Source of the DNA: Tidjanibacter sp.
GTDB taxonomy: Bacteria > Bacteroidota > Bacteroidia > Bacteroidales > Rikenellaceae
Assembly: GCA_017396085.1 (NCBI GenBank)
Contig: JAFQNC010000018.1
Location: forward strand, 1 to 64,000
Length of the DNA stretch: 64,000 nt
Reading direction: 5' to 3'
Part shown: positions 8,765 to 16,595 of the stretch, in pieces
Numbering within the stretch: the stretch's first letter is position 1
Layout of the letters: every line of letters begins with the position of its first letter
The notes under the pieces: model-generated
Told to the model about the DNA's origin: nothing
The model's database searches: none
Seen by the model: the letters and a program-made list of their open reading frames with translations, nothing else
Position numbers and translations under genes: made by a program

Positions 8765-8839
8765 TCGGGGTGACTAGATTCGAACTAGCGACACCACGCC
8801 CCCCAGACGTGTACTCTAACCGGGCTGAGCTACACCCCG
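8765..8839 (-). tRNA. tRNA-Pro (anticodon GGG)
   Basis: The reverse complement folds as a tRNA: acceptor CGGGGTG/CACCCCG, D-arm around GCTCAGCCCGGTTAGAGT, anticodon stem CACGT/GCGTG with loop CTGGGGG (anticodon GGG, reading CCC), T-arm GCTAG TTCGAAT CTAGT, discriminator A. CCA is not encoded. Its 3' end faces the mobile island and is duplicated at 8544 and 8344, so it has been an integration target. A leader hairpin (CCGAAAACGGT with ACCGTTTCGG) precedes it. Confidence 0.95.
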
Positions 8840-8887
8840 AACTATCCGAAACGGTCACTGGGGAATTTGTCTACCGTTTTCGGACTG

Positions 8888-8917
8888 CAAAGATAAGCAC
8901 ATTTTTCAAAAAACAAA
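8888..8917 (-). promoter_or_regulatory. Promoter of tRNA-Pro
   Basis: On the minus strand TTTG (8914-8917), an 18-base spacer and TATCTTTG (8888-8895) fit the Bacteroidetes consensus, about 48 bases upstream of the tRNA. Confidence 0.6.
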
Positions 8918-9072
8918 ATCATTTTTGCAAAAAAATATTTTTTCTCCGGCTTGGCGGTTACCATCTACCGGTGGTCATTGAGGGAATGTCAGGGTGCTTA
9001 ATGAGTCTAAGCGCTTTAAGGTGCCGAGGGTAACACACACCAATAGGCGGTGCCCGCAATTTACCATTACGT

Positions 9073-9121
9073 TAATTTTGTGGCTGTGGGAGAGAGGTTT
9101 GGCCCCTTTTTAGTACCTTTG
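9073..9121 (+). promoter_or_regulatory. Candidate -7 boxes upstream of rnr
   Basis: TAATTTTG at 9073-9080 and TACCTTTG at 9114-9121 both match TAnnTTTG; the second lies 21 bases before the rnr start. The rest of the 8840-9141 gap holds the tRNA-Pro promoter and no gene. Confidence 0.45.
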
Positions 9122-9141
9122 GGGCGGATTTAATTGAGGAA

Positions 9142-11430
9142 ATGATGTCAAAGAAAGACAAGAGGCGTGGCGCAAAGGGTGCCACCAAAGCAGGGGCAAA
9201 GGGCTCCGCAAGAGGCACACACAGGGACCGTGCTGCCATAATTATGCAACTATTCAGGGCTTTTCCAAGCCGTAAGTTCGCCCTCAAAACACTCGCCGCA
9301 CAGAGCGGTGGGGCCGACCGAGAGGGGCGTTATCAGACCAAAGAAATCATCCGACAGATGGTGGAGCAGGGGGTGGTGGAGCAGACCGCCTCGTCCACGT
9401 TCCGCTTGGCCGCCAAGGCCCTGCCTTCGCTCACGGGCATCGTGCAGATGCTTGCATCGGGTAGTGCCTACGTGGTGGTGGAGGGTGTGGACAAGGACAT
9501 CTTCGTGGACAAGCGAAACACCGCACGTGCCCTTGATGGCGACACCGTGAAGGTGGCCATCACCCGCCGCCGTTCTTCGGGCGACCCCGAGGGGCAAATC
9601 GTGGAGGTGGTGGCTCGTGCCGAGCGCAACTATGTGGGCACCGTGGAGAAAACACGCACCCACGCCTTTGTGCGCATAACATCCAAGAATATGCCCGTGG
9701 ACATCTTCATCGACACCGCCGAGGCCAAGAGGCTCCACGATGGCGACCGTGTGGTGGTGGCGGTGGACCACTGGCTGCCCGAGAGCAAGTGCCCCACGGG
9801 TAGGATTATCGACATACTTGGGCAGGAGGGCGACAACAATGCCGAGATGCACGCCATACTCGCCGAGTTCAACCTCCCCTACAACTTCCCCGAGGAGGTC
9901 AATGAGGCTGCCAACCGCATAAGCGACAAAATCAGCGCAGCCGAGGTGGAGCGCAGGAGGGATATGCGCAGCGTGCCCACCTTCACCATAGACCCTGCCG
10001 ATGCCAAGGACTTTGACGATGCGCTTTCGTTCCGTACCCTTGGCGAGGGACTCTATGAGGTGGGTGTACACATTGCCGATGTTACCCACTACGTAACCGA
10101 GGGCTCGCTGGTGGAGCAGGAGGCAAGGGAGAGGGCTACAAGTGTCTACCTCGTGGACCGCACCATCCCGATGTTGCCCGAGAGGCTCTCTAATGGGCTC
10201 TGTTCGCTCCGCCCCAACGAGGAGAAACTCTGCTTCTCGGTGGTCTTTGAGATGGACTCCGAGGCCAACATAGTGCGCCACTGGATTGGTCGCACCGTCA
10301 TCTGCTCCAACCGCCGCTTCACCTACGAGGAGGCGCAGGAGATTATTGAGGGTGCCGAGGGCGACTACAAGGCCGAAATACTCACACTCAACTCTCTGGC
10401 TCGCAAGTTGCGCTCCGAGAGGTTTGCCGCAGGCTCCATAGCCTTTGAGCGTGAGGAGGCCAAGTTCCGCCTTGATGCACAAGGCAAGCCTTTGGGGGTT
10501 TACTTCAAGGTGCAGAAGGAGGCCAACCAACTCATTGAGGAGTTTATGCTGCTGGCCAACCGCACTGTGGCTGCCTTCGTGGGCGAGAAGAAAAACAAAA
10601 AGGGTGAGGCCAAGACCTTTGTCTACCGTGTGCACGAAAAGCCCGACCCCGAAAAACTCGACCGCTTTGCCAACTTCATACTCAAATTTGGTTACTACTT
10701 TGATGCCCGCCGTGGCAAGGCCGTGGCCCAGCAACTCAACTCGCTGATGGGCCAAATCAAGGGCAAGAGCGAGGAGAACGTGGTATCCATACTGGCCGTG
10801 CGCACAATGCAGAAGGCATATTACAGCACCGAGAACCTCGGCCACTACGGCCTTGCGTTCCCCTTCTACTCCCATTTCACATCGCCCATTCGCCGCTATC
10901 CCGATATGATGGTACACCGCCTGCTGGCCCACTACCTCGAGGGTGGCAACTCGGTGGACAAGGAGGCCATAGACGAGCTGTGCGAACACTCCAGCGATAT
11001 GGAGGTGAGGGCTGCCGAGGCCGAGAGGGCTTCGGTGAAGTACAAGATGGTGGAGTTTATGACCGAGCGCATTGGCGAGGAGTTTGAGGGCTCCATCAGT
11101 GGAGTTACCGACTGGGGTATTTTTGTGGAGTTGGAGGATACCCACATTGAGGGTATGGTTTCGTTGCGTGATTTGGGACAGGAGTTCTTCTACTTTGATG
11201 AGGAGGAGTATGCCGCCATTGGTAGTCGCACGGGGCGCAAGTTTGTGCTGGGCGATAGGGTGCGCATCAAGGTTAAGAGTGCCGACCTGAGGCTGAAGCA
11301 ACTCGACTTCGATATGGTGGGCTCCTACGACACCAAGGGTGCCCTTTGGCCTGTGGAGAACGCCACCCCTGCCGAGCCGCAAGGGCTCTACTCCAAGCGC
11401 GAAATTCGCACCAGAAGAGCGAGAAGATAA
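9142..11430 (+). CDS. rnr: Ribonuclease R
   Basis: A 762-residue 3'-5' exoribonuclease of the RNase II/R family that degrades structured RNA. The order is a basic N-terminal tail (KKDKRRGAKGATKAG), a winged-helix segment, cold-shock/OB domains (GIVQMLASGSAYVVVEG near 94), the RNB catalytic domain with TIDPADAKDFDDALSF near 280-295 carrying the metal-binding aspartates, and a C-terminal S1 domain (GSISGVTDWGIFVELEDTHIEG near 646). Length is normal. Two adjacent ATG codons (9142, 9145) follow GAGGAA, and either may be used. The gene is monocistronic and ends at a strong bidirectional terminator shared with the convergent glycogen cluster. It is a core GC-rich gene. Confidence 0.95.
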   Translation: MMSKKDKRRGAKGATKAGAKGSARGTHRDRAAIIMQLFRAFPSRKFALKTLAAQSGGADREGRYQTKEIIRQMVEQGVVEQTASSTFRLAAKALPSLTGIVQMLASGSAYVVVEGVDKDIFVDKRNTARALDGDTVKVAITRRRSSGDPEGQIVEVVARAERNYVGTVEKTRTHAFVRITSKNMPVDIFIDTAEAKRLHDGDRVVVAVDHWLPESKCPTGRIIDILGQEGDNNAEMHAILAEFNLPYNFPEEVNEAANRISDKISAAEVERRRDMRSVPTFTIDPADAKDFDDALSFRTLGEGLYEVGVHIADVTHYVTEGSLVEQEARERATSVYLVDRTIPMLPERLSNGLCSLRPNEEKLCFSVVFEMDSEANIVRHWIGRTVICSNRRFTYEEAQEIIEGAEGDYKAEILTLNSLARKLRSERFAAGSIAFEREEAKFRLDAQGKPLGVYFKVQKEANQLIEEFMLLANRTVAAFVGEKKNKKGEAKTFVYRVHEKPDPEKLDRFANFILKFGYYFDARRGKAVAQQLNSLMGQIKGKSEENVVSILAVRTMQKAYYSTENLGHYGLAFPFYSHFTSPIRRYPDMMVHRLLAHYLEGGNSVDKEAIDELCEHSSDMEVRAAEAERASVKYKMVEFMTERIGEEFEGSISGVTDWGIFVELEDTHIEGMVSLRDLGQEFFYFDEEEYAAIGSRTGRKFVLGDRVRIKVKSADLRLKQLDFDMVGSYDTKGALWPVENATPAEPQGLYSKREIRTRRARR

Positions 11431-11535
11431 TTCTTGGGCGGGGAGGTTATAGGAGCGATAGGAAGATAGGAGCGATAGAAAAAGTATTTACTAATTACTC
11501 TTTACTCTTTACTCTTTACTCTCTGCTCTATTAGC
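11431..11535. repeat. Simple repeats downstream of rnr
   Basis: ATAGGAGCGATAG occurs twice within 11450-11479, followed by about four TTTACTC units between 11494 and 11523. No gene. Confidence 0.6.
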
Positions 11536-11553
11536 GGGCACCTATTATATAAT

Positions 11554-11592
11554 AAGCGAGGAGGATGACCACTGTGGTCATCCTCCTCGCTT
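11554..11592. terminator. Bidirectional terminator between rnr and the GH57 gene
   Basis: A perfect 18-bp stem, AAGCGAGGAGGATGACCA, with a 3-base loop and its exact complement. It ends rightward rnr and leftward glycogen-cluster transcription. Confidence 0.9.
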
Positions 11593-11635
11593 TGATTTTA
11601 CGGGGTGGGGTGTTACCCTCTCGTTTTCCGGTCGG

Positions 11636-12976
11636 CTACTTCTTTGCAGCGGCCGCCTTCTTGGTGGCAGGGGCTTTCTTGGTAGCGGTGGCCTTCTTGG
11701 GAGCCGTGGCCTTCTTGGGGGCTGCTGCCTTTACTGCCTTTTTGGGAGCGGGCTCCTCTGCCTTGGGGCTAACCTCGGTGCCCTGCTCGGCCAGTGCCTT
11801 CTCGAGTTCGATGTCGAAGTCGCTCAACACGTTCATATAGTTGATGAATGCCGAGTAGGCCGAATCGTAGGGGTTGAAGTAGCTGTGTACATCGCCATCG
11901 GAGAACCACTTGGTTGCCATATAGTAGAAGTGGTCGGAGGCCTTCATAAAGTTCCAAACGTAGTTGAAATCTTTGGAGTTGAGCGCATTGACCTTCTCCT
12001 GCAAGCCGTAGAGTTTTCGGAAAGCCTCGTTCTGGAGTTCGTTACCGAGCCAAGCGGTGATGTCCCTCTCCTCGTCTGCCCACGACATCGGGTGGAGGCA
12101 GTAGAGAACGCCTGTGGGCTGGTGGGCAGCAGCACTCTCGGTTACGGTTGCAAACTCAATCTTACCGGTGGAGAGCATTGCGGCGGGCAGAGCCTCCACG
12201 AAGCCGAAGATACCCGAAGCGGCCTTTTGGTGCTCACCAAAGGTCTCGTAGTCCATAAAGAGGTTGATAACCTCGCCGTTGGTGTTGTCGTCAGCAATCC
12301 AACCTGCATACTTGTCGGCAGTCAGAGGCCACTCGCCCCAACCTTGGTTGGAGAAGCGGAAGGCGATGTCATCGGAGAGTTTGTAGTTACGCAACAGCAG
12401 GCGCAACTTCTGGTCGAGTGCGTTGGCATAGACGAAGTTGGGGCTCTTCCAACCCAACACGTGGCGGGCACCCTCGGCCAGCATAGCCCTGAAGCCCATT
12501 GCGGCCACCTGCTCGCCAATGGAGTCGGAGTAGATGAGCTCGGTGTTGCGGAACGAGGTGGGGGTGTAGCCAAACTCGCTCTGCATCAGTGCGGTGTGGG
12601 CCTCCACCTCTTTCTTGAACTCCTCGGGCGAAATGAGCGAAGAGAGCGAGTGGGAGTAGGTCTCGGCGAGGAATTCCACACAGCCCGTCTTGGCCAACTC
12701 GCGGAAGCTGTCGAGCACATCGGGGGTGTAACTACGGAACTGCTCAATGGCAAGGCCCGAGATGGAGAAGGTTACTTTGAAACGACCTTCGTTCTCTCGG
12801 ATGAGTTTCAGAAGGAGGTTGTTCATTGGCAGGTAGCACTCGGCTGCCACGCGCTGCATAATGGAACGGTTGGCACTAACATCAAGGTAATTGTGGTCTT
12901 TGCCCATATTGAAAAACCTGTATGTCTTGAGCCTCAATGGTTGATGAACCTGAAAGTACAAACAAACTGTTTTCAT
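11636..12976 (-). CDS. Glycoside hydrolase family 57 alpha-glucan hydrolase with a Lys/Ala/Pro tail
   Basis: A 446-residue cytoplasmic GH57 enzyme (alpha-amylase or glucanotransferase type) acting on alpha-1,4-glucan. Visible family marks are CLYFQVHQPLRLK at the N-terminus, SFRNTELIYSDSIGEQ with the probable nucleophile Glu, and FMDYETFGEHQ with the probable acid Asp. The start is set at MKTVCLYF (ATG 12976), because the upstream extension is low quality. The last 45 or so residues are an unusual repeat of PKKA/TKKA units, resembling histone-H1-like tails, absent from a plain GH57. It is the last gene of the leftward glycogen cluster, 96 bases after the GT4 gene. Confidence 0.85.
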   Translation of the reverse strand: MKTVCLYFQVHQPLRLKTYRFFNMGKDHNYLDVSANRSIMQRVAAECYLPMNNLLLKLIRENEGRFKVTFSISGLAIEQFRSYTPDVLDSFRELAKTGCVEFLAETYSHSLSSLISPEEFKKEVEAHTALMQSEFGYTPTSFRNTELIYSDSIGEQVAAMGFRAMLAEGARHVLGWKSPNFVYANALDQKLRLLLRNYKLSDDIAFRFSNQGWGEWPLTADKYAGWIADDNTNGEVINLFMDYETFGEHQKAASGIFGFVEALPAAMLSTGKIEFATVTESAAAHQPTGVLYCLHPMSWADEERDITAWLGNELQNEAFRKLYGLQEKVNALNSKDFNYVWNFMKASDHFYYMATKWFSDGDVHSYFNPYDSAYSAFINYMNVLSDFDIELEKALAEQGTEVSPKAEEPAPKKAVKAAAPKKATAPKKATATKKAPATKKAAAAKK

Positions 12977-13072
12977 ATCTTTTTGTGTGTTTTTCTCTTT
13001 TTTGCTAAATATTGTTATTATCCGTTGGAAGGTGTGCGAGTTGCGCAATTCGTTGGGGAAATTCGGAGTGGC

Positions 13073-14386
13073 CTACTGTTGTTTGGCCTCCTGCTCCCTG
13101 ATTACTCGCTCATATCCCTCTTTGATTTTGGCTGCGGCGTTGTTCCATTTGAGGCCCGTAACCTCCTCCAAGCCCTTGCGAGCGAAGAGTTCGCCCAAGG
13201 CGGGGTAGGTAACCAGACCATAGATGGCATCGGCCATTGCGTCTACATCCCAGTAGTCCACCTTCACGGCGTAGTCCAGCACCTCGGCCACACCCGATTG
13301 CTTGCTGATGATGGTGGGCACGTTGGACTTCATAGCCTCCAAAGGCGAAATACCAAAGGGCTCGCTCACCGAAGGCATCACATAGACATCGCTCAGCGCA
13401 AACATCTTCTGCACATCGGCACCGCGAAGGAAGCCTGTGAAGTGGAACTTGTCGGCAATGCCGAGCCTTGCCACACGGCGGATAACGTGGTTCATCATAT
13501 CGCCACTACCTGCCATCACAAACCTCACATTCTTGGTCCTCTTGAGCACCTTGGCGGCCGCCTCCACGAAGTAGTCGGGGCCCTTCTGGTAGGTGATACG
13601 TCCGAGGAAGGTAACAATCTTGTCCTTCACGCCACGCTCCTCTTCCTCTTGGTTGCCCTCGGCGAAGCGCACAGCGTTGTGAACGGTCATAACCTTCTCG
13701 GCCGGAATTCCATACTTGTTGATAACAATATTACGTGTGAGGTTGCTCACCGCCATAACCAAGTCGGCAGCCTCCATACCTCCACGCTCAATGGCGTAGG
13801 TCTGCGTGTTGATATTCTCGCCACTGCGGTCGAACTCCGTGGCGTGCATATGCACCACCAGCGGTTTGCCCGACACCTCTTTGGCGGCAATTCCGGCGTA
13901 GTAGGTGAGCCAGTCGTGGGCGTGGATAACATCAAACTGCCCCTCCAACTCAATGGCCACCTGACGTGCCACCACTGCATACCTTGCAACCTCCTCCAAC
14001 AGGTTGGCGCCATACTTTCCGGAGAAGTTGTAGCGCTCTCTCCACACATCGCCATCGTGGTGCAGAGTGCCAACCTTCTCACTGCGGCTGCGCTCCTGCT
14101 CCCACTGCTCGGGCGAAATGTAGGGTACCATATTGGAGTTAATCTCCATAAACTTAACGTGTCGCCAGATGTCGCTGTCGGCATCTCCGCTGCGATAGAT
14201 GGCATCCACATCGCTCGCATTGACAACTCTGATAAACCTCTGGTCCTCATCGCCATAGGCCTTCGGGACCACAAAAATCACCTCCACACCGTTGCGGGCC
14301 AGACCACGAGTCAGACCATAGCAAGCCGTACCAAGACCACCTGCAATGTGGGGAGGAAACTCCCATCCGAACATTAAAACTCTCAT
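13073..14386 (-). CDS. Family 4 glycosyltransferase, glycogen-synthase-like
   Basis: A 437-residue GT-B glycosyltransferase. The N-terminal MRVLMFGWEFPPHIAGGLGTACYGL gives the donor-side glycine loop, HAHDWLTYYAG is typical of GT4/GT5 enzymes, and SVSEPFGISPLEAM carries the E-x7-E motif. In this context (between a debranching enzyme and a GH57) it probably makes or primes alpha-glucan from a sugar nucleotide. The exact donor and acceptor cannot be read from sequence. It starts 9 bases after the debranching gene stop, so they are co-transcribed. Confidence 0.88.
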   Translation of the reverse strand: MRVLMFGWEFPPHIAGGLGTACYGLTRGLARNGVEVIFVVPKAYGDEDQRFIRVVNASDVDAIYRSGDADSDIWRHVKFMEINSNMVPYISPEQWEQERSRSEKVGTLHHDGDVWRERYNFSGKYGANLLEEVARYAVVARQVAIELEGQFDVIHAHDWLTYYAGIAAKEVSGKPLVVHMHATEFDRSGENINTQTYAIERGGMEAADLVMAVSNLTRNIVINKYGIPAEKVMTVHNAVRFAEGNQEEEERGVKDKIVTFLGRITYQKGPDYFVEAAAKVLKRTKNVRFVMAGSGDMMNHVIRRVARLGIADKFHFTGFLRGADVQKMFALSDVYVMPSVSEPFGISPLEAMKSNVPTIISKQSGVAEVLDYAVKVDYWDVDAMADAIYGLVTYPALGELFARKGLEEVTGLKWNNAAAKIKEGYERVIREQEAKQQ

Positions 14387-14395
14387 ATAGCGACT

Positions 14396-16336
14396 CTATT
14401 TTGCTTTTTTGTACTTCTTTATCATCTGTGCAATCCTCAATACTGCACCCACACTCCAAGCCTGCGAGATGGAACCTCGGGCCTCGTGTGGCGGGTCGGC
14501 CTCGTAAATCTCCGAGATGGAGCCTATGCCGTTTTGGCTCATATCCTCCTCGAAGTTCTCCAAGATTTCCTCCGCTTTGTAGAGGAAGCCTTCGCCCTGC
14601 ACGTCAAACTTAGCCTTCACGTAGTGCTCCAGCGGCCACACCCACACGGTACCTTGGTGGTAGGCCTCATCCCTATCCCTCTGGCTGCCACCATAGCGGC
14701 CCTTGTAGAGCGGGTTGCGGGGCGAGAGGCTGCGCAGACCTTTGGGGGTGAGCAGGTGTCGCTTAACCACATCTGCCACGGCCTCCTGCTGCACGAGCGA
14801 AAGCATTTTGTAGTTCATCGAGCAGGCGATAATCTGGTTGGGACGGATGAAGGTGTTGGCACCCTCGCCATCCACATAGTCGGCCAAGTAGCCATCCTGC
14901 AACCAGAATTTCTCCAAGAAGCTCACTTTGGTCTTCTCGGGCAGCTCCTTCCACTCGGCCACAAACTCTTTGTCCTTGGCTGCCTTGGCGCAATCCAGTG
15001 CGTAGCACACAGCGTTGTACCACAGGGCGTTAATCTCCACCTGATAGCCGGTCCTCGGGGTTACGGGCTTGCCGTCTACGCAGGCGTCCATCCAAGTGAT
15101 TGCATACTGCGGGTGCGAAGCCCACACAAGGCCGTTGTCGTGAACTCTCACAACATCGCCAATACCCCTGCGGTAGGCCTCCAACACATCCTTAACATAC
15201 TTGCCATAGCGCTCCCACACCTTCTTGCGGCCCAAGTGCTCCTCCAGCTGTTGGAGGGTCCACACAAACCACAGAGGTGCATCTACCGAGTTGTAGGCAT
15301 CGCCCACGTTGGGGAACAAACCATCTTTCATCTCGCCGGTCATTGTGTCGAGTACATCCAAGCAAGCCTGCACATCGCCCTGTGCCAAGGTGATACCGGG
15401 CAGCGACACAAAGGTGTCCCTTCCCCACCTGCCAAACCAAGGATAGCCGGCAACAACCTCGCTCCTGCCGCCCGAGCGCACCACAAACTGGTGGGCCGAG
15501 TGGCGCAACATCGACAGGAAGTCGGTCTTGCCATTGCGCTCCGAGAGCTCCTTCTCGAAGGCTGCGTGCAACATCTCGGGGTCAATCTCCTCCAACGAGG
15601 CCGAGAAAATCAGGGGCTTGTCTTTTTTGAGTTTTACCTCAAAGTAGCCCGTGGTCATCAGGTCCTCGTGGCAGTCGTAGCCACGCTTGGCCTCCTCGGC
15701 ATACTCAAAGTCGTAGTACCAATCGGGGGCTGCCACAAACTCTGCCGTGGGGTCGGAGCACTGCATATAGAGGTAGGGGAACTCCTCATAGAGCCTGCAC
15801 TTCACGCCGCCCTTAACATCCCACGAATGGCCGTTGGCATACATATTGGCCTTGCTCAGAGCGTGTTTCTCCCTGAAGGCCAAGAATGGGCGCAGGCGCA
15901 GAGTTGTTTCGCTGCGTGCGTCAAGCAGAGTGTAGCGCACAAAGAGCCTCGAGTGGCTGGTGTGCTGTCGCCACAAAATCTCCTTCTTCAGCAACACGCC
16001 ACCCACGCGGTAGAGTAGCGTTGGGGTGGGGCTGTACTCGAAGTCTACGATGTACTTGTGGCCCCTCGGTTCATAGATGCCGGGGAAGCGGTGCAATGCG
16101 AGGTTGAAGGGTTGGCCGTGCTGAATGACCGTCTCGTCAAGTGACGAGAGAAGCACATAACTCTTGTCCTCCCCCTCTCGAATTGGGCAAACCATCAGTC
16201 CGTGATACTTACGCGTATTACAACAGACTATGGTGGTACTCATATAACCTCCCGTGCGGTTGGTCGAGAGAACCTCTCTTTGGAGCGAATACTCCAAGTT
16301 ACCCAAACTGTTCTTGTCAAATGTAAGTACTGCCAT
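14396..16336 (-). CDS. Glycogen debranching enzyme (amylo-alpha-1,6-glucosidase)
   Basis: A 646-residue bacterial/archaeal-type debranching enzyme. The N-terminal domain has NLEYSLQREVLSTNRTGGYMSTTIVCCNTRKYHGL (given here in outline: the G-G-Y and N-T-R-K-Y-H-G-L marks). The C-terminal (alpha/alpha)6 barrel has GYPWFGRWGRDTFVSLPG, TGYQVEINALWYNAVCY and AYHQGTVWVWPLEHYV, with the usual acidic residues. It removes alpha-1,6 branches of glycogen. It is the middle gene of the leftward cluster and ends 9 bases before the GT4 start. Confidence 0.93.
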   Translation of the reverse strand: MAVLTFDKNSLGNLEYSLQREVLSTNRTGGYMSTTIVCCNTRKYHGLMVCPIREGEDKSYVLLSSLDETVIQHGQPFNLALHRFPGIYEPRGHKYIVDFEYSPTPTLLYRVGGVLLKKEILWRQHTSHSRLFVRYTLLDARSETTLRLRPFLAFREKHALSKANMYANGHSWDVKGGVKCRLYEEFPYLYMQCSDPTAEFVAAPDWYYDFEYAEEAKRGYDCHEDLMTTGYFEVKLKKDKPLIFSASLEEIDPEMLHAAFEKELSERNGKTDFLSMLRHSAHQFVVRSGGRSEVVAGYPWFGRWGRDTFVSLPGITLAQGDVQACLDVLDTMTGEMKDGLFPNVGDAYNSVDAPLWFVWTLQQLEEHLGRKKVWERYGKYVKDVLEAYRRGIGDVVRVHDNGLVWASHPQYAITWMDACVDGKPVTPRTGYQVEINALWYNAVCYALDCAKAAKDKEFVAEWKELPEKTKVSFLEKFWLQDGYLADYVDGEGANTFIRPNQIIACSMNYKMLSLVQQEAVADVVKRHLLTPKGLRSLSPRNPLYKGRYGGSQRDRDEAYHQGTVWVWPLEHYVKAKFDVQGEGFLYKAEEILENFEEDMSQNGIGSISEIYEADPPHEARGSISQAWSVGAVLRIAQMIKKYKKAK

Positions 16337-16452
16337 ATTACTCTCTCTTTCTTCTGATAAAACTTTTTTTAGGTAGGTTGTTGTATTAGGTTATCTGTTT
16401 TTCGGTTTATGTTCTTTTTTTCACGCTTTTACCTCAGTTATCTATACGGCGA

Positions 16453-16483
16453 AGGTTGTTCGCCCCTTCCTCGGCCGAACAAC
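16453..16483 (-). terminator. Hairpin after the synthase-phosphorylase gene
   Basis: GGTTGTTCG and CGAACAACC form a 9-bp stem with a 13-base loop in the 259-bp space between the 1,419-residue gene and the debranching gene. The T run is weak, so it may attenuate rather than stop. Confidence 0.45.
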
Positions 16484-16595
16484 CAACCCTTCCTGATTTT
16501 TTGTCCTTTATTCTTCTCGGAAGCGGGGCTACGCTCTTGTGCACCTTGCTATGCGCAGCCCACTTCCACATCTTGTGTTCCACACGGGGACTTCC

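Noticed and set aside
9250..11382. A 710-codon frame opposite rnr
   Set aside because: Antisense shadow of rnr with no recognisable domain.
11885..14377. An 830-codon plus-strand frame across the GH57 and GT4 genes
   Set aside because: It spans two real genes and their spacer, with histidine/glycine-rich low-quality translation.
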